Source of the DNA: an uncultured Bacillus sp.
Lineage (GTDB): Bacteria; Bacillota; Bacilli; Bacillales_B; DSM-18226
Assembly (NCBI RefSeq): GCF_946478885.1
Contig: NZ_CAMLDX010000026.1
Coordinates: forward strand, 1 to 38,386
Length of the DNA stretch: 38,386 nucleotides
Direction of reading: 5' to 3'
The translations under genes were made by a program, and so were the position numbers. The notes below the pieces were generated by a model. The model did not search any database and was not told where the DNA came from. It saw only the letters and a list, made by a program, of their open reading frames with translations. Shown here piece after piece: positions 27,513 to 35,590 of the stretch (positions are counted from its first letter, which is position 1; each line of letters begins with the position of its first letter).

Positions 27513-27524
27513 GGGGGAAAACGG

Positions 27525-27566
27525 GAAAAAGGCCAAAGCAGAAAATAAATTAAACTGCTTTGGCCT
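27525..27566 (-). terminator. Intrinsic terminator of the CoA-transferase gene
   Basis: On the minus strand AGGCCAAAGCAG and CTGCTTTGGCCT form a perfect 12-bp stem around 13 nt, followed by TTTTTCCC. It lies about 60 nt after the stop. Confidence 0.88.
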
Positions 27567-27624
27567 GATTGAGTGAACAAATAGCCATATTATATATCTA
27601 CATAGGCATGATTTATTTATTAAA

Positions 27625-29145
27625 TCAGCTTTCTACTGTTTCCGGAACCTTCTCAAGCATTGTACCGTTTTGGGCAAAATTAATATGCCATGAAAGAGCC
27701 TTTTCCAATATGTGCGGAGTTTGTCCTCCTCTTGTCAATGCTTCCTCATAATAAGCACGAAGCTGTGGACGGTACATTGGATGTGCGCAATTTTCAATAA
27801 TCAATGCCACTCTTTCTCTTGGGGCAAGGCCTCGCAGATCTGCATAGCCTTGTTCCGTTACAATGACATCAACATCATGCTCTGTATGGTCTACATGAGA
27901 AACAAACGGAACGATGCTGGAAATATTCCCGCCTTTAGCCATTGATTTTGTCACGAAGATAGACAAACGGGCATTTCTGGCAAAGTCACCGGATCCCCCG
28001 ATACCATTCATCATTTTTGTTCCCAAGACATGTGTCGAATTTACATTGCCGTAAATATCCAATTCTAACGCTGTATTAATTGAGATTAAACCGAGTCGAC
28101 GGATAATTTCCGGATGATTGGAAATTTCCTGCGGACGCATAATGATTTTATCACGATATTGTTCAAAATGAGAAAATACATGCTTCATTTTTTCTTCCGA
28201 AAGTGTAAGTGAACAGCAGGAAGCAAAATTCACTTTACCGGCATCAATTAGATCAAACACCGCATCTTGGAGCACTTCAGAGTAAACTTCCAAATCTTCA
28301 AACTCAGAATCAAGCATTCCGTGAAGCACGGCATTTGCAATGGAGCCAACGCCGGATTGTAAAGGAGCCAGCTTTTCAGTTAGGTGGCCCAATTCAATTT
28401 CCTCACGTAAAAACGTCATTAAATGCTGTGCCATCATAACCGTTTCATCATCTGGCGGTACAATGGTAGACGGTGAATCAAGCTGGTTCGTGAATACGAT
28501 TCCTTTTATTTTATCCGTGTCAACCGGAATACCAATCGTTCCGATACGATCGGAAGGCTTCACAAGAGGAATCGGTTCTCTTTCACCCTGTTTTTTAGGC
28601 TCATATAAGTCGTGCAAACCTTCGAGTTGTGGTGACTGAGCCATGTTAATCTCGATAATGATGGATTTAGCACTCGTAGCGAATGTTAAGGAATTCCCAA
28701 CCGATGTAGTTGGAATCACCATTCCATCTTCCGTAATGGCAATAGCTTCTATAATGGCCACATCAACCTTCATTACATTGGCACGGATTAATTCTGCCGA
28801 ATGCGATAAATGCTGATCTACGAATAAAAAGTCACCATGATTGATTCCTTTACGCATAGCAGGCTCTGCTTGGAAAGGCAATCTCTTGCCGATGATACCT
28901 GCCTCAGCAAATATTTTATCTATATCAGAGCCTAGAGATGCCCCAGTATATACATTAACCTTGAAATTCTTGTCATCCTTAACCCGGTTCACAAGTGCAA
29001 TTGGTACCGCTTTCACATCGCCAGAACGTGTGAATCCGCTTAATCCCAATGTCATCCCGTTTTCAATCCATGATGCAGCTTCTTCAGGTGTTACAACCCG
29101 ATCTTTCAAACGGCTATCCCTGATTCGATCCAAATAATTCTCCAT
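27625..29145 (-). CDS. Acetyl-CoA hydrolase / succinyl-CoA:acetate CoA-transferase
   Basis: A 506-residue CoA-transferase of the Cat1/AarC family. It moves CoA between acyl donors such as succinyl-CoA and acetate, or hydrolyses acetyl-CoA. The family blocks GLSGFTRSGDVKAVP at the N-terminus, the GVGSIANAVLHGML and SEVLQDAVFDLID segments (the latter probably with the catalytic Glu), GNVNSTHVLGTKMMNGIGGS and the C-terminal VTEQGYADLRGLAPRER are all present; full length. AGAGAGGG precedes the ATG. The LytTR regulator gene lies just upstream in the same direction, with repeats between them, so regulation by it is likely. Confidence 0.9.
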   Translation of the reverse strand: MENYLDRIRDSRLKDRVVTPEEAASWIENGMTLGLSGFTRSGDVKAVPIALVNRVKDDKNFKVNVYTGASLGSDIDKIFAEAGIIGKRLPFQAEPAMRKGINHGDFLFVDQHLSHSAELIRANVMKVDVAIIEAIAITEDGMVIPTTSVGNSLTFATSAKSIIIEINMAQSPQLEGLHDLYEPKKQGEREPIPLVKPSDRIGTIGIPVDTDKIKGIVFTNQLDSPSTIVPPDDETVMMAQHLMTFLREEIELGHLTEKLAPLQSGVGSIANAVLHGMLDSEFEDLEVYSEVLQDAVFDLIDAGKVNFASCCSLTLSEEKMKHVFSHFEQYRDKIIMRPQEISNHPEIIRRLGLISINTALELDIYGNVNSTHVLGTKMMNGIGGSGDFARNARLSIFVTKSMAKGGNISSIVPFVSHVDHTEHDVDVIVTEQGYADLRGLAPRERVALIIENCAHPMYRPQLRAYYEEALTRGGQTPHILEKALSWHINFAQNGTMLEKVPETVES

Positions 29146-29209
29146 ACAGTATCCCTCTCTTAAATGTAGACTTATCTATTATTTTACCCATTAATACATT
29201 GAAGATTAA

Positions 29210-29306
29210 GATTTTAGATGTAATATAGAATTTTCGGAATAAACTAGTTAATTCAGAAACTAGGACAGAAAAATCTAAAATCCTAGAAGTTTCCGAAAAT
29301 AACTAG
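29210..29306 (-). promoter_or_regulatory. Repeat cluster upstream of the CoA-transferase gene
   Basis: On the minus strand CTAGTT occurs three times; two copies continue similarly (CTAGTTATTTTCGGAAA ending in the regulator gene at 29306, and CTAGTTTATTCCGAAAA from 29247), the third, CTAGTTTCTGAA, starts at 29263. A 10-bp inverted repeat, GATTTTAGAT at 29210 and ATCTAAAATC at 29273, encloses the intergenic copies. LytTR proteins bind imperfect direct repeats, so this is a candidate operator; spacing does not match the usual 21 bp exactly. Confidence 0.45.
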
Positions 29307-29919
29307 AATAGGACTGACTAACCGGGACTCTCTCATCATTATCCATGCATAGAACAAAAGTAGAGTGGGTATCAGGATAAATAGCCTTTATATGATTTAC
29401 ATTTACAATAAACGATCGATGGCAACGAATAAATGAATCCTTCGGCAGGAAATACTCAAATTCGTGAAGGCAATGTTTATGAATGCCAGAAAGCTCTCTG
29501 GAATAAACCTTTGTTTTCTTATCCTTTGCCTCCAAATACACCACATCTGCAAACGGAATCGGAATCCAGCCATCTGCTGTTTTCACGGTAACAACCGATT
29601 TAGCATCGGTAAGTGCAGGGTAAATAGCCGTTACAACGCCTTCTAGATCCTTTTTATGGAAGAACGGCACGGCCATACCATGATAAGGAATGCCGAATAC
29701 ATCGCGGTTGATAAATTCAGATTCCTTTTGCCTAGACATTAATGCTTTATATGCCATCGTACCCTCTCTCACAGGGTCGCCTACTCTAATTTTTAAATCA
29801 ATTCGCTTACTAGGCCGATAATAGATATACTCTATTGTATTCGAAACAGCTATGGAAACTTCATCTGAAAATAATTCCCCTATCGTATCTAGCAATGAGC
29901 TTAAAGTAATGTCTTCCAT
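29275..29919 (-). CDS. LytTR-family transcriptional regulator
   Basis: A 214-residue protein without a receiver domain. Residues 1-100 are a sensory-type domain (contains VSNTIEYIYYRPSKRIDLKI and FGIPYHGMAVPFF; PAS-like by eye), and about 110-214 the LytTR DNA-binding domain, with IPFADVVYLEAKDKKTKVY, FIRCHRSFIVNVNHIKAI and a C-terminal RVPVSQSYSSYFRKLL. The ATG at 29919 is preceded by GGAGGGG at 11 nt; an in-frame GTG four codons earlier overlaps that site. Its stop is about 130 nt before the CoA-transferase start, so the two are co-oriented and probably linked as regulator and target. Ligand unknown; an acyl-CoA or acetate signal is speculation. Confidence 0.85.
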   Translation of the reverse strand: MEDITLSSLLDTIGELFSDEVSIAVSNTIEYIYYRPSKRIDLKIRVGDPVREGTMAYKALMSRQKESEFINRDVFGIPYHGMAVPFFHKKDLEGVVTAIYPALTDAKSVVTVKTADGWIPIPFADVVYLEAKDKKTKVYSRELSGIHKHCLHEFEYFLPKDSFIRCHRSFIVNVNHIKAIYPDTHSTFVLCMDNDERVPVSQSYSSYFRKLLGF

Positions 29920-30084
29920 GAAAATGAACACCCCTCCTGCTATTATACTACGATTATGTATTCAAGAGTTTACTGTTTAGCATAAAAGTTCTAAAAAATC
30001 TTAATAGCAAATTTACATTGTTTAAACTTGCCATCATTCTTCATTTGATATAGTTTGTATATTCCTTAAGAAAGGCTTGATGAA

Positions 30085-31221
30085 ATGGTAAAGAGAATAC
30101 TCATAATTTCTTCTGAAGTGACTGGTCACGGACATAAAAGTATCGCGGAATCTCTATATGAGAAAGTCCTGGCTCATGATGATGCAGAAATTCATGTAGT
30201 AGATGGATTTTCGCTGGGCGGAAAATTTTTACTAAGCATCGGGAAAACATACGGGCCAATCACTAGGCGTGCAGAAAGCTTATGGAAATGGATTTGGTAT
30301 GTATCAGCCAGAAAACCAGAGATCATAGATCAATTTTTCGAGGCACAGATCAAGGAGAAATTTCTAAGGATATTGAAGGAAGTTAAACCGGATATGATTT
30401 TAACGGTTCACCCCAACTTTAATGGTTCCATTTTAAACATATTAGAAAAAGAACAAATTAGCATTCCCTTCTTTACACTTATAGCCGACCTCGTTAACAT
30501 TTATCCATTGTGGGCAGACAACCGGGCAGATTGTATCCTTTGTCCGACTTTTGAGGCCAAGGAGCAATGTATAGAATTCGGGATAGAAGCCGGGAAAATC
30601 AAAATAACGGGATTCCCTGTCCGCTCAAGATTCCTGCAAAACACTTATCGACCAAGACAGGGGTGGACATCTGACCAGCCTTTCATATGCCTCCTTATGA
30701 GCGGCGGTGAGGGATCCGGCAATATGCAGAAAATTGCGGAGAACCTGCTTGAAAATTTTAATTGTGTAGTGAAAATTGCAGCCGGACGCAATAAAAGGCT
30801 AAAGGCCAAGCTGGACAAAGCCCTTAAAAAGCGATTTGGCCGAAGAGTTGAAATATACGGCTTCATGAACCAAATCCAGGAATTAATGCTGTCAGCCGAT
30901 ATCATAATTACGCGAGGAAGTCCGAACGTGATGTTTGAAGCAATTGCATCAAATACCCCGCTTATTATTACCGGCGCATTACCCGGGCAGGAGGAGGATA
31001 ATCCGACCTTTGCCCAATGCTACCATCTTGCCGAGGTGTGTACTCAGCCGAACGAATTAAACCAGACCATCAGTGAATTATTTCGTCATGACGGGAAAAA
31101 CCTGAAGCAAATGATTCTGGCGCAAAAAATATTTATGAATCGTCATGCAGCAGACGACATCCTCCGATTCCTTCTGGAAACGGGTGAGCCCTATCCAGAG
31201 GCAAAGGAAAAATTATCTTAA
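30085..31221 (+). CDS. GT28-type glycosyltransferase (MGDG synthase/UgtP-like)
   Basis: A 378-residue cytoplasmic-membrane-associated glycosyltransferase. The N-terminal half starts ILIISSEVTGHGHKSIAESL (glycine/histidine loop typical of MGDG synthase-like enzymes) and has ILTVHPNFNGSILN; the C-terminal half has the sugar-nucleotide region LLMSGGEGSG, YGFMNQIQELMLSADIIITRGSP and GALPGQEEDNPTF. It resembles UgtP and YkoN of Bacillus, which move glucose or similar sugars from UDP donors onto lipids. The acceptor is not determined. AAGAAAGG precedes the ATG. Monocistronic by spacing. Confidence 0.85.
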   Translation: MVKRILIISSEVTGHGHKSIAESLYEKVLAHDDAEIHVVDGFSLGGKFLLSIGKTYGPITRRAESLWKWIWYVSARKPEIIDQFFEAQIKEKFLRILKEVKPDMILTVHPNFNGSILNILEKEQISIPFFTLIADLVNIYPLWADNRADCILCPTFEAKEQCIEFGIEAGKIKITGFPVRSRFLQNTYRPRQGWTSDQPFICLLMSGGEGSGNMQKIAENLLENFNCVVKIAAGRNKRLKAKLDKALKKRFGRRVEIYGFMNQIQELMLSADIIITRGSPNVMFEAIASNTPLIITGALPGQEEDNPTFAQCYHLAEVCTQPNELNQTISELFRHDGKNLKQMILAQKIFMNRHAADDILRFLLETGEPYPEAKEKLS

Positions 31222-31257
31222 ATAAAAACAAGCACTCTCTGCCTCTATGAAAATAGT

Positions 31258-31289
31258 AAAAAAAAGCGGCTGTGAGGAGTGCAGCCGCT
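31258..31289 (-). terminator. Strong terminator on the minus strand with no gene before it
   Basis: Read on the minus strand AGCGGCTG and CAGCCGCT pair around 9 nt and are followed by eight T (TTTTTTTTAC). No minus-strand gene is visible upstream of it (31290-31640). On the plus strand it follows the glycosyltransferase gene by 43 nt but has no U tract. It may end an unseen minus-strand transcript or act as a roadblock for plus transcription. Confidence 0.6.
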
Positions 31290-31630
31290 GGTTGCATGGT
31301 CGGCTACACCGTTGCCGGACACCAGCGTATCCTGAAAAAATGCACAAACGGAAAGCCGTCTGTATCTCCTGCATCTAAAGACGGGCTACTTCCTGCACAA
31401 ACTTTCTCATTCGAAAAATCTATCAATCATTTGAACAGGATCACCCCCTCGCCAACATTAACCTACTACCGGTTGATTCGCTACCAAAAAGCATACTTAG
31501 ACAAAAAATAGCTTTTTTTAAGAAATTTAATGGAGATTCTTATCTATCGATGAAGGAATTTGATTAACAGTTTTTGTTAAAAATGGATTGCCTCCGTGTT
31601 ACAATATAGAAAATTAATGGACAAGTTTAA
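31290..31630. other. Intergenic, no supported gene
   Basis: A 79-codon plus frame at 31272-31511 overlaps the hairpin and lacks a ribosome binding site. On the minus strand GGGGGTG is present at about 31440 but leads to no frame longer than a few codons. A minus-strand non-coding RNA ending at the terminator would fit. Confidence 0.3.
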
Positions 31631-31644
31631 AGGAGATGTTGAAT

Positions 31645-32292
31645 TTGACAGCTAATTTAAGTAACCGTATACGAATCGAATACTTAGTCTCTCTCTATAT
31701 CTTTACAAGTCTACTAATTCCATTTTCCATCTTTAACTTTTTGAATATACATCTTTGGAATATAAGCTTTAATCCGGTCGATTTTATCTTGAAGCCTTTT
31801 ATGATTATTCCTTTTGTAAGCCTGCTACTGGCCCTGTTCACAGAATGGACGTTCTATGCCTTTCATTATGCTAAAAAGCTCAGCATCCGGATCAAAAGGA
31901 GGGAAGGGAAACTATCTCTTAAAGTAGTAGAAAAAAGCCTGCCTATCTACATCATCGATCAAAGTGTTATGATGAATGATGATTTTGAAATGAAAGGGCA
32001 AACCGTAGTTGATATGCGGCTCAAAGACCGGAATCCACTATCTTTTCCTGATCATATTGAAGTGATGCGATTGTACGGCTTTGACCGGCAAATGAATATT
32101 CCCTCCCTTCTGGAAAAAGCGCATCTTCTCATAAGAGACACGGCCCTAAAGAAGAAACCGATCACATTCATTGTCGACAGTAAAAAAGAAAGGAATCGAA
32201 CCATCTCAAAAATCTGGCTCAGATTAATCGTGAATCCTGCCGCCAAATCTGCCCGGACGGACATTGATACGATCCTGCAGCTTGTATACTAA
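31645..32292 (+). CDS. Hypothetical membrane-anchored protein
   Basis: A 215-residue protein. AAAGGAG lies 9 nt before a TTG at 31645, which I choose over the ATG at 31636 that abuts the site. Two membrane segments are visible (about residues 10-33, YLVSLYIFTSLLIPFSIF, and 50-67, MIIPFVSLLLALFTEW), followed by a basic stretch (KKLSIRIKRREGK) and a cytoplasmic domain of about 130 residues with alternating strands and helices. I do not recognise the family. It stands alone, with a weak hairpin (AGTGCA ... TGCACT plus TTTTC) about 13 nt after the stop. Confidence 0.75.
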   Translation: MTANLSNRIRIEYLVSLYIFTSLLIPFSIFNFLNIHLWNISFNPVDFILKPFMIIPFVSLLLALFTEWTFYAFHYAKKLSIRIKRREGKLSLKVVEKSLPIYIIDQSVMMNDDFEMKGQTVVDMRLKDRNPLSFPDHIEVMRLYGFDRQMNIPSLLEKAHLLIRDTALKKKPITFIVDSKKERNRTISKIWLRLIVNPAAKSARTDIDTILQLVY

Positions 32293-32900
32293 TATCCCTC
32301 TTTATAGTGCACATCAGCCGTCTGCACTTTTCTTGGCATGGATGTAGAAATTCCATGCAATTGATCCATATCATTTAAAGAAGCAGCATCTTACAAGAGA
32401 GAAAACCCTGAGCAAAGAAGACTAATGTTTTCAGTGTTTGAGTTGGCAAAAAACCAATCCCAAACCGAGCAATCTCACCTCCTTTGTTGAGGTAGGCGAC
32501 TTCTACTTGGATTATGTTAAGCACAACTCACTATATTGAATCTTCCCTGTCAATTCCCATACCGTACATTATAAATATGTATGGCTGATTTCTGAAACAA
32601 AATTCTTTTTCTATCTATAAAAAATCTTAATGCTGGAAAGAATATAAAAGAGGACGTTTTTTGGGAGGAAGCTTGGAACTCAGTCCGCACTATTTTTTAT
32701 AATTATTCTTTTTTTTAATTGATAAAAAGAAACGATAAATGCAAGAACCATTTCCAATTTCACTCCCCAATATCCAAGTTTCATTACGCATCTGTTGAAC
32801 TGCTTGTTTTCAAATGAGACGCTGAATCGCAGTATTTCTTTCATCGAATCTTTGTATACCCTTATAGGTATATTGAAATAATAAATACTTATTTAAATTA
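32293..32900. other. Long intergenic region, no gene seen
   Basis: Holds a weak terminator hairpin at about 32306-32335 and a second 7-bp hairpin (GCATGGA/TCCATGC) at about 32335-32360. On the minus strand AAAGGAGGTGA at about 32474-32484 is a perfect anti-16S sequence, but the frame behind it (GTG or TTG start) stops after about 13 codons. Nothing else was supported. Confidence 0.35.
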
Positions 32901-32912
32901 ATTATTAAATCC

Positions 32913-32966
32913 TTGACAAAAAGGATTGTTTATATAATAATAATTATTGTATTAGAATTATTATAG
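32913..32966 (+). promoter_or_regulatory. ahpC promoter with PerR-like box
   Basis: TTGACA at 32913-32918 is a consensus -35, followed by a TATAATAAT-type -10 region. TTAGAATTATTATAG at 32952-32966 matches the PerR box TTATAATNATTATAA at 13 of the 14 defined positions or one less, depending on the centre taken, and lies over the start region of the transcript. PerR represses ahpCF in Bacillus until peroxide oxidises it. Binding inferred from sequence. Confidence 0.6.
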
Positions 32967-33038
32967 ATTTTTTAAAATTACATAATCTATTATAATTCGT
33001 AAAAATAACCATACTATCTATTTAGGAGGAATCAAATC

Positions 33039-33602
33039 ATGTCACTAATTGGAAAAGAAATACTTCCATTCAAAGCACAAGCTTTCAGAAATGGAGAATT
33101 CGTTGAAGTTACAGAAGCAGATTTCAAAGGTAAATGGAGCGTTGTTGTATTCTATCCAGCAGACTTTACTTTCGTTTGTCCAACAGAGCTTGAAGATATG
33201 CAAAACAGCTACGAAACATTAAAATCTTTGGGAGCAGAAGTATATTCTGTTTCAACTGACACTCATTTTACTCATAAAGCATGGCATGATTCTTCGGAAA
33301 CCATTAAGAAAATTATGTACACAATGATTGGTGACCCTTCACATGTTCTTTGCCGCAACTTTGATGTTCTTATTGAAGAAGATGGTGTTGCTGACCGCGG
33401 TACTTTCATCATCGATCCGGATGGCATTGTTCAAGCACTCGAAATCAATGCAGGCGGTATCGGCCGTGATGCAAATACTGTAGTAAACAAAATCAAAGCA
33501 GCTCAATACGTTCGTAACAATCCTGGCGAAGTATGCCCTGCCAAATGGCAAGAAGGCTCTCAAACACTTAAACCGAGCCTTGACCTTGTAGGCAAAATCT
33601 AA
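33039..33602 (+). CDS. ahpC: Alkyl hydroperoxide reductase peroxiredoxin subunit
   Basis: A 187-residue 2-Cys peroxiredoxin that reduces H2O2, organic peroxides and peroxynitrite. The peroxidatic cysteine is C47 in FVCPTELE and the resolving one C166 in EVCPAKWQ. Full length for the family, preceded by AGGAGG. AhpF, 165 nt downstream, regenerates it with NADH. The hairpins between the two genes should leave ahpC mRNA in excess, which fits the usual high AhpC to AhpF ratio. Confidence 0.97.
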   Translation: MSLIGKEILPFKAQAFRNGEFVEVTEADFKGKWSVVVFYPADFTFVCPTELEDMQNSYETLKSLGAEVYSVSTDTHFTHKAWHDSSETIKKIMYTMIGDPSHVLCRNFDVLIEEDGVADRGTFIIDPDGIVQALEINAGGIGRDANTVVNKIKAAQYVRNNPGEVCPAKWQEGSQTLKPSLDLVGKI

Positions 33603-33619
33603 TTAAGCCGGAGACAACG

Positions 33620-33659
33620 GAGTTTTCCTGAGGCTGCAAACCTTGGGGAAACTCTTTTT
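33620..33659 (+). terminator. Attenuator hairpin after ahpC
   Basis: GAGTTTTCC pairs with GGGAAACTC (one G-U) around 17 nt and is followed by TTTTT, 18 nt after the ahpC stop. Since ahpF must be read through it, partial termination is expected. Confidence 0.65.
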
Positions 33660-33679
33660 AAATCAAACAGACCTTTACG

Positions 33680-33734
33680 GGCAGTAAGACCCCCACCTAC
33701 ATTTTTAAGACCGATAGATGGGAGTCTTACTGCC
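33680..33734. repeat. Long hairpin, candidate dispersed repeat
   Basis: GGCAGTAAGAC and GTCTTACTGCC form a perfect 11-bp stem, with further pairing inside (CCCACCTA with TAGATGGG, one mismatch). From memory, GGCAGTAAGACTCCCA-type hairpins recur between genes in several Bacillaceae genomes, so this may be a mobile or repeated element inserted in the ahpC-ahpF spacer. It ends 32 nt before the ahpF start. Confidence 0.5.
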
Positions 33735-33766
33735 TGTTTAAGAATGGGATGGAGGATCGTGATTAT

Positions 33767-35293
33767 ATGCTCGACGGAGATATTAAAGCACAATTAGCAC
33801 AATACCTTGAACTTTTGGAAGGAGATGTACTGCTCAAAGTCAGCGCTGGCTCGGATCAAGTATCTCAAGAGACGGTTGAGCTTGTAAACGAATTAGCAGG
33901 GATGTCTTCCAAAATAAAGGTAGAGAAAACAGCCTTACAAAGAACCCCCAGCTTCAGTGTCAATCGTATCGATGAGAACACAGGTGTCACTTTCGCAGGA
34001 ATCCCTCTGGGACACGAATTTACATCGCTGATATTGGCTCTGCTTCAGGTCAGCGGCAGGCCGCCAAAGGTAAAGGAAACGATCATAGATCAAGTGAAAA
34101 ATATCAAAGGAGAATTTCATTTTGAAACATATGTTTCTTTAACCTGTCATAATTGTCCTGATGTTGTACAGGCATTAAATCTAATGAGTATTCTGAATCC
34201 CGGTATTACCCATACAATGATTGACGGAGCCGCATTCAAAGAGGAAGTAGAAAGCAAAAATATTATGGCCGTGCCAACTGTTTATCTAAATGGTCAACCG
34301 TTTGGCAGCGGCCGGATGACCCTAGAGGATATGTTAGCCAAATTAGGGAGCGGCCCGGATGTCTCTGAGCTTTCTGCAAAGGAGCCGTTTGATGTCCTTG
34401 TTATCGGGGGCGGCCCTGCTGGTGCCAGTGCGGCTATCTATGCAGCGCGAAAGGGCATCCGTACAGGCATCGTCGCTGAACGCTTTGGCGGTCAGATCCT
34501 AGATACCTTGGGCATTGAAAACTTTATCGGTACCAAGTATACGGAAGGCCCTAAGCTTGCCGCAAGCCTTGAGGAGCATGTGAAGGAATATGATATTGAT
34601 GTAATGAATTCACTGCGTGCCAAACGCTTAGCAAAGAGAGACCTCATAGAAATTGAACTGGAAAATGGCGCAGTTCTAAAGAGCAAAACCGTTATCCTTT
34701 CAACAGGTGCCCGCTGGCGTAACGTGAATGTACCGGGTGAAGCAGCATTCAAAAATAAAGGTGTTGCCTACTGCCCACACTGCGACGGCCCATTGTTCAG
34801 CGGAAAAGACGTAGCCGTGATTGGCGGCGGCAACTCCGGTATTGAGGCAGCCATTGATCTCGCGGGTATCGTGAAGCATGTGACTGTACTTGAATTTATG
34901 CCAGAGCTAAAGGCCGATTCTGTGCTCCAGGAGCGTCTGTATAGCCTTTCAAATGTTACGGTAATCAAAAATGCCCAAACAAAAGAGATCACCGGAACCG
35001 ATAACGTAACCGGGATTTCCTACATCGACCGTGGCACTGGTGAAGAACATCATATTGATCTGGCAGGCGTGTTCGTTCAAATCGGCCTTGTTCCTAATAC
35101 CGACTGGCTTGATGAAAGTATTGAACGCACACGTGTTGGAGAAATTGTTGTCGACAACCACGGTGCTACAAGCATTCCCGGAGTCTTTGCCGCAGGAGAT
35201 TGTACCAATAGTCCCTATAAGCAGATCATCATTTCAATGGGATCCGGCGCAACCGCTGCTCTGGGTGCATTTGATTATTTGATCCGTCATTAA
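33767..35293 (+). CDS. ahpF: Alkyl hydroperoxide reductase flavoprotein subunit
   Basis: A 508-residue NADH:peroxiredoxin oxidoreductase. The N-terminal double thioredoxin-like domain carries C127 and C130 (SLTCHNCPD); the thioredoxin-reductase-like part has the FAD motif GGGPAGA near residue 214, the second redox pair C336/C339 (CPHCDGP), the NAD motif GGGNSG near 353 and the terminal FAD motif GVFAAGDCT. The start is the ATG at 33767, with GGAGG 11 nt upstream, giving the same length as B. subtilis AhpF; an ATG at 33749 overlaps the site and adds six codons. Confidence 0.96.
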   Translation: MLDGDIKAQLAQYLELLEGDVLLKVSAGSDQVSQETVELVNELAGMSSKIKVEKTALQRTPSFSVNRIDENTGVTFAGIPLGHEFTSLILALLQVSGRPPKVKETIIDQVKNIKGEFHFETYVSLTCHNCPDVVQALNLMSILNPGITHTMIDGAAFKEEVESKNIMAVPTVYLNGQPFGSGRMTLEDMLAKLGSGPDVSELSAKEPFDVLVIGGGPAGASAAIYAARKGIRTGIVAERFGGQILDTLGIENFIGTKYTEGPKLAASLEEHVKEYDIDVMNSLRAKRLAKRDLIEIELENGAVLKSKTVILSTGARWRNVNVPGEAAFKNKGVAYCPHCDGPLFSGKDVAVIGGGNSGIEAAIDLAGIVKHVTVLEFMPELKADSVLQERLYSLSNVTVIKNAQTKEITGTDNVTGISYIDRGTGEEHHIDLAGVFVQIGLVPNTDWLDESIERTRVGEIVVDNHGATSIPGVFAAGDCTNSPYKQIIISMGSGATAALGAFDYLIRH

Positions 35294-35319
35294 TAGTTTG
35301 TGTGATACGTTTGTAAACC

Positions 35320-35369
35320 AACAAAGAAAGCCGTTGTACCCCTGATGGAGGATAGCGGCTTTCTTTGTT
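35320..35369 (+). terminator. Intrinsic terminator of ahpCF
   Basis: AACAAAGAAAGCCG and CGGCTTTCTTTGTT form a perfect 14-bp stem around 22 nt, 26 nt after the ahpF stop. The U tract lies within the stem. Confidence 0.85.
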
Positions 35370-35549
35370 ACAATACACCTGCTTGAATGCTTTGATTTCG
35401 CCCAGAAGCACCGAAAGTGTAAGGGGTCATTTTTTTCATTAAGGATCTATGGAAAAAATTAAATTTTTACTGATATCATTCCCCCTACTATTCTCTCCCT
35501 TTTTTAATTTGATTCAAGCCTTTTTAAAAAGTGCTTATACTAAATGAAA

Positions 35550-35590
35550 CAAAAAAAAGAGGGCATAAATTTGCCAAAAGGCAAATTATA
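35550..35590 (-). terminator. Intrinsic terminator of mqo
   Basis: On the minus strand AATTTGCC and GGCAAATT flank a TTTT loop, with TATGCCCTC and TTTTTTTT after it. Its first bases overlap the last codons of mqo. Confidence 0.75.

Noticed and set aside
31272..31511. 79-codon plus frame
   Set aside because: Starts inside the hairpin, has no ribosome binding site and no recognisable features.
32474..32484. Perfect anti-Shine-Dalgarno complement AAAGGAGGTGA on the minus strand
   Set aside because: The frame that follows ends after about 13 codons; with no conservation data I cannot call a gene or leader peptide.
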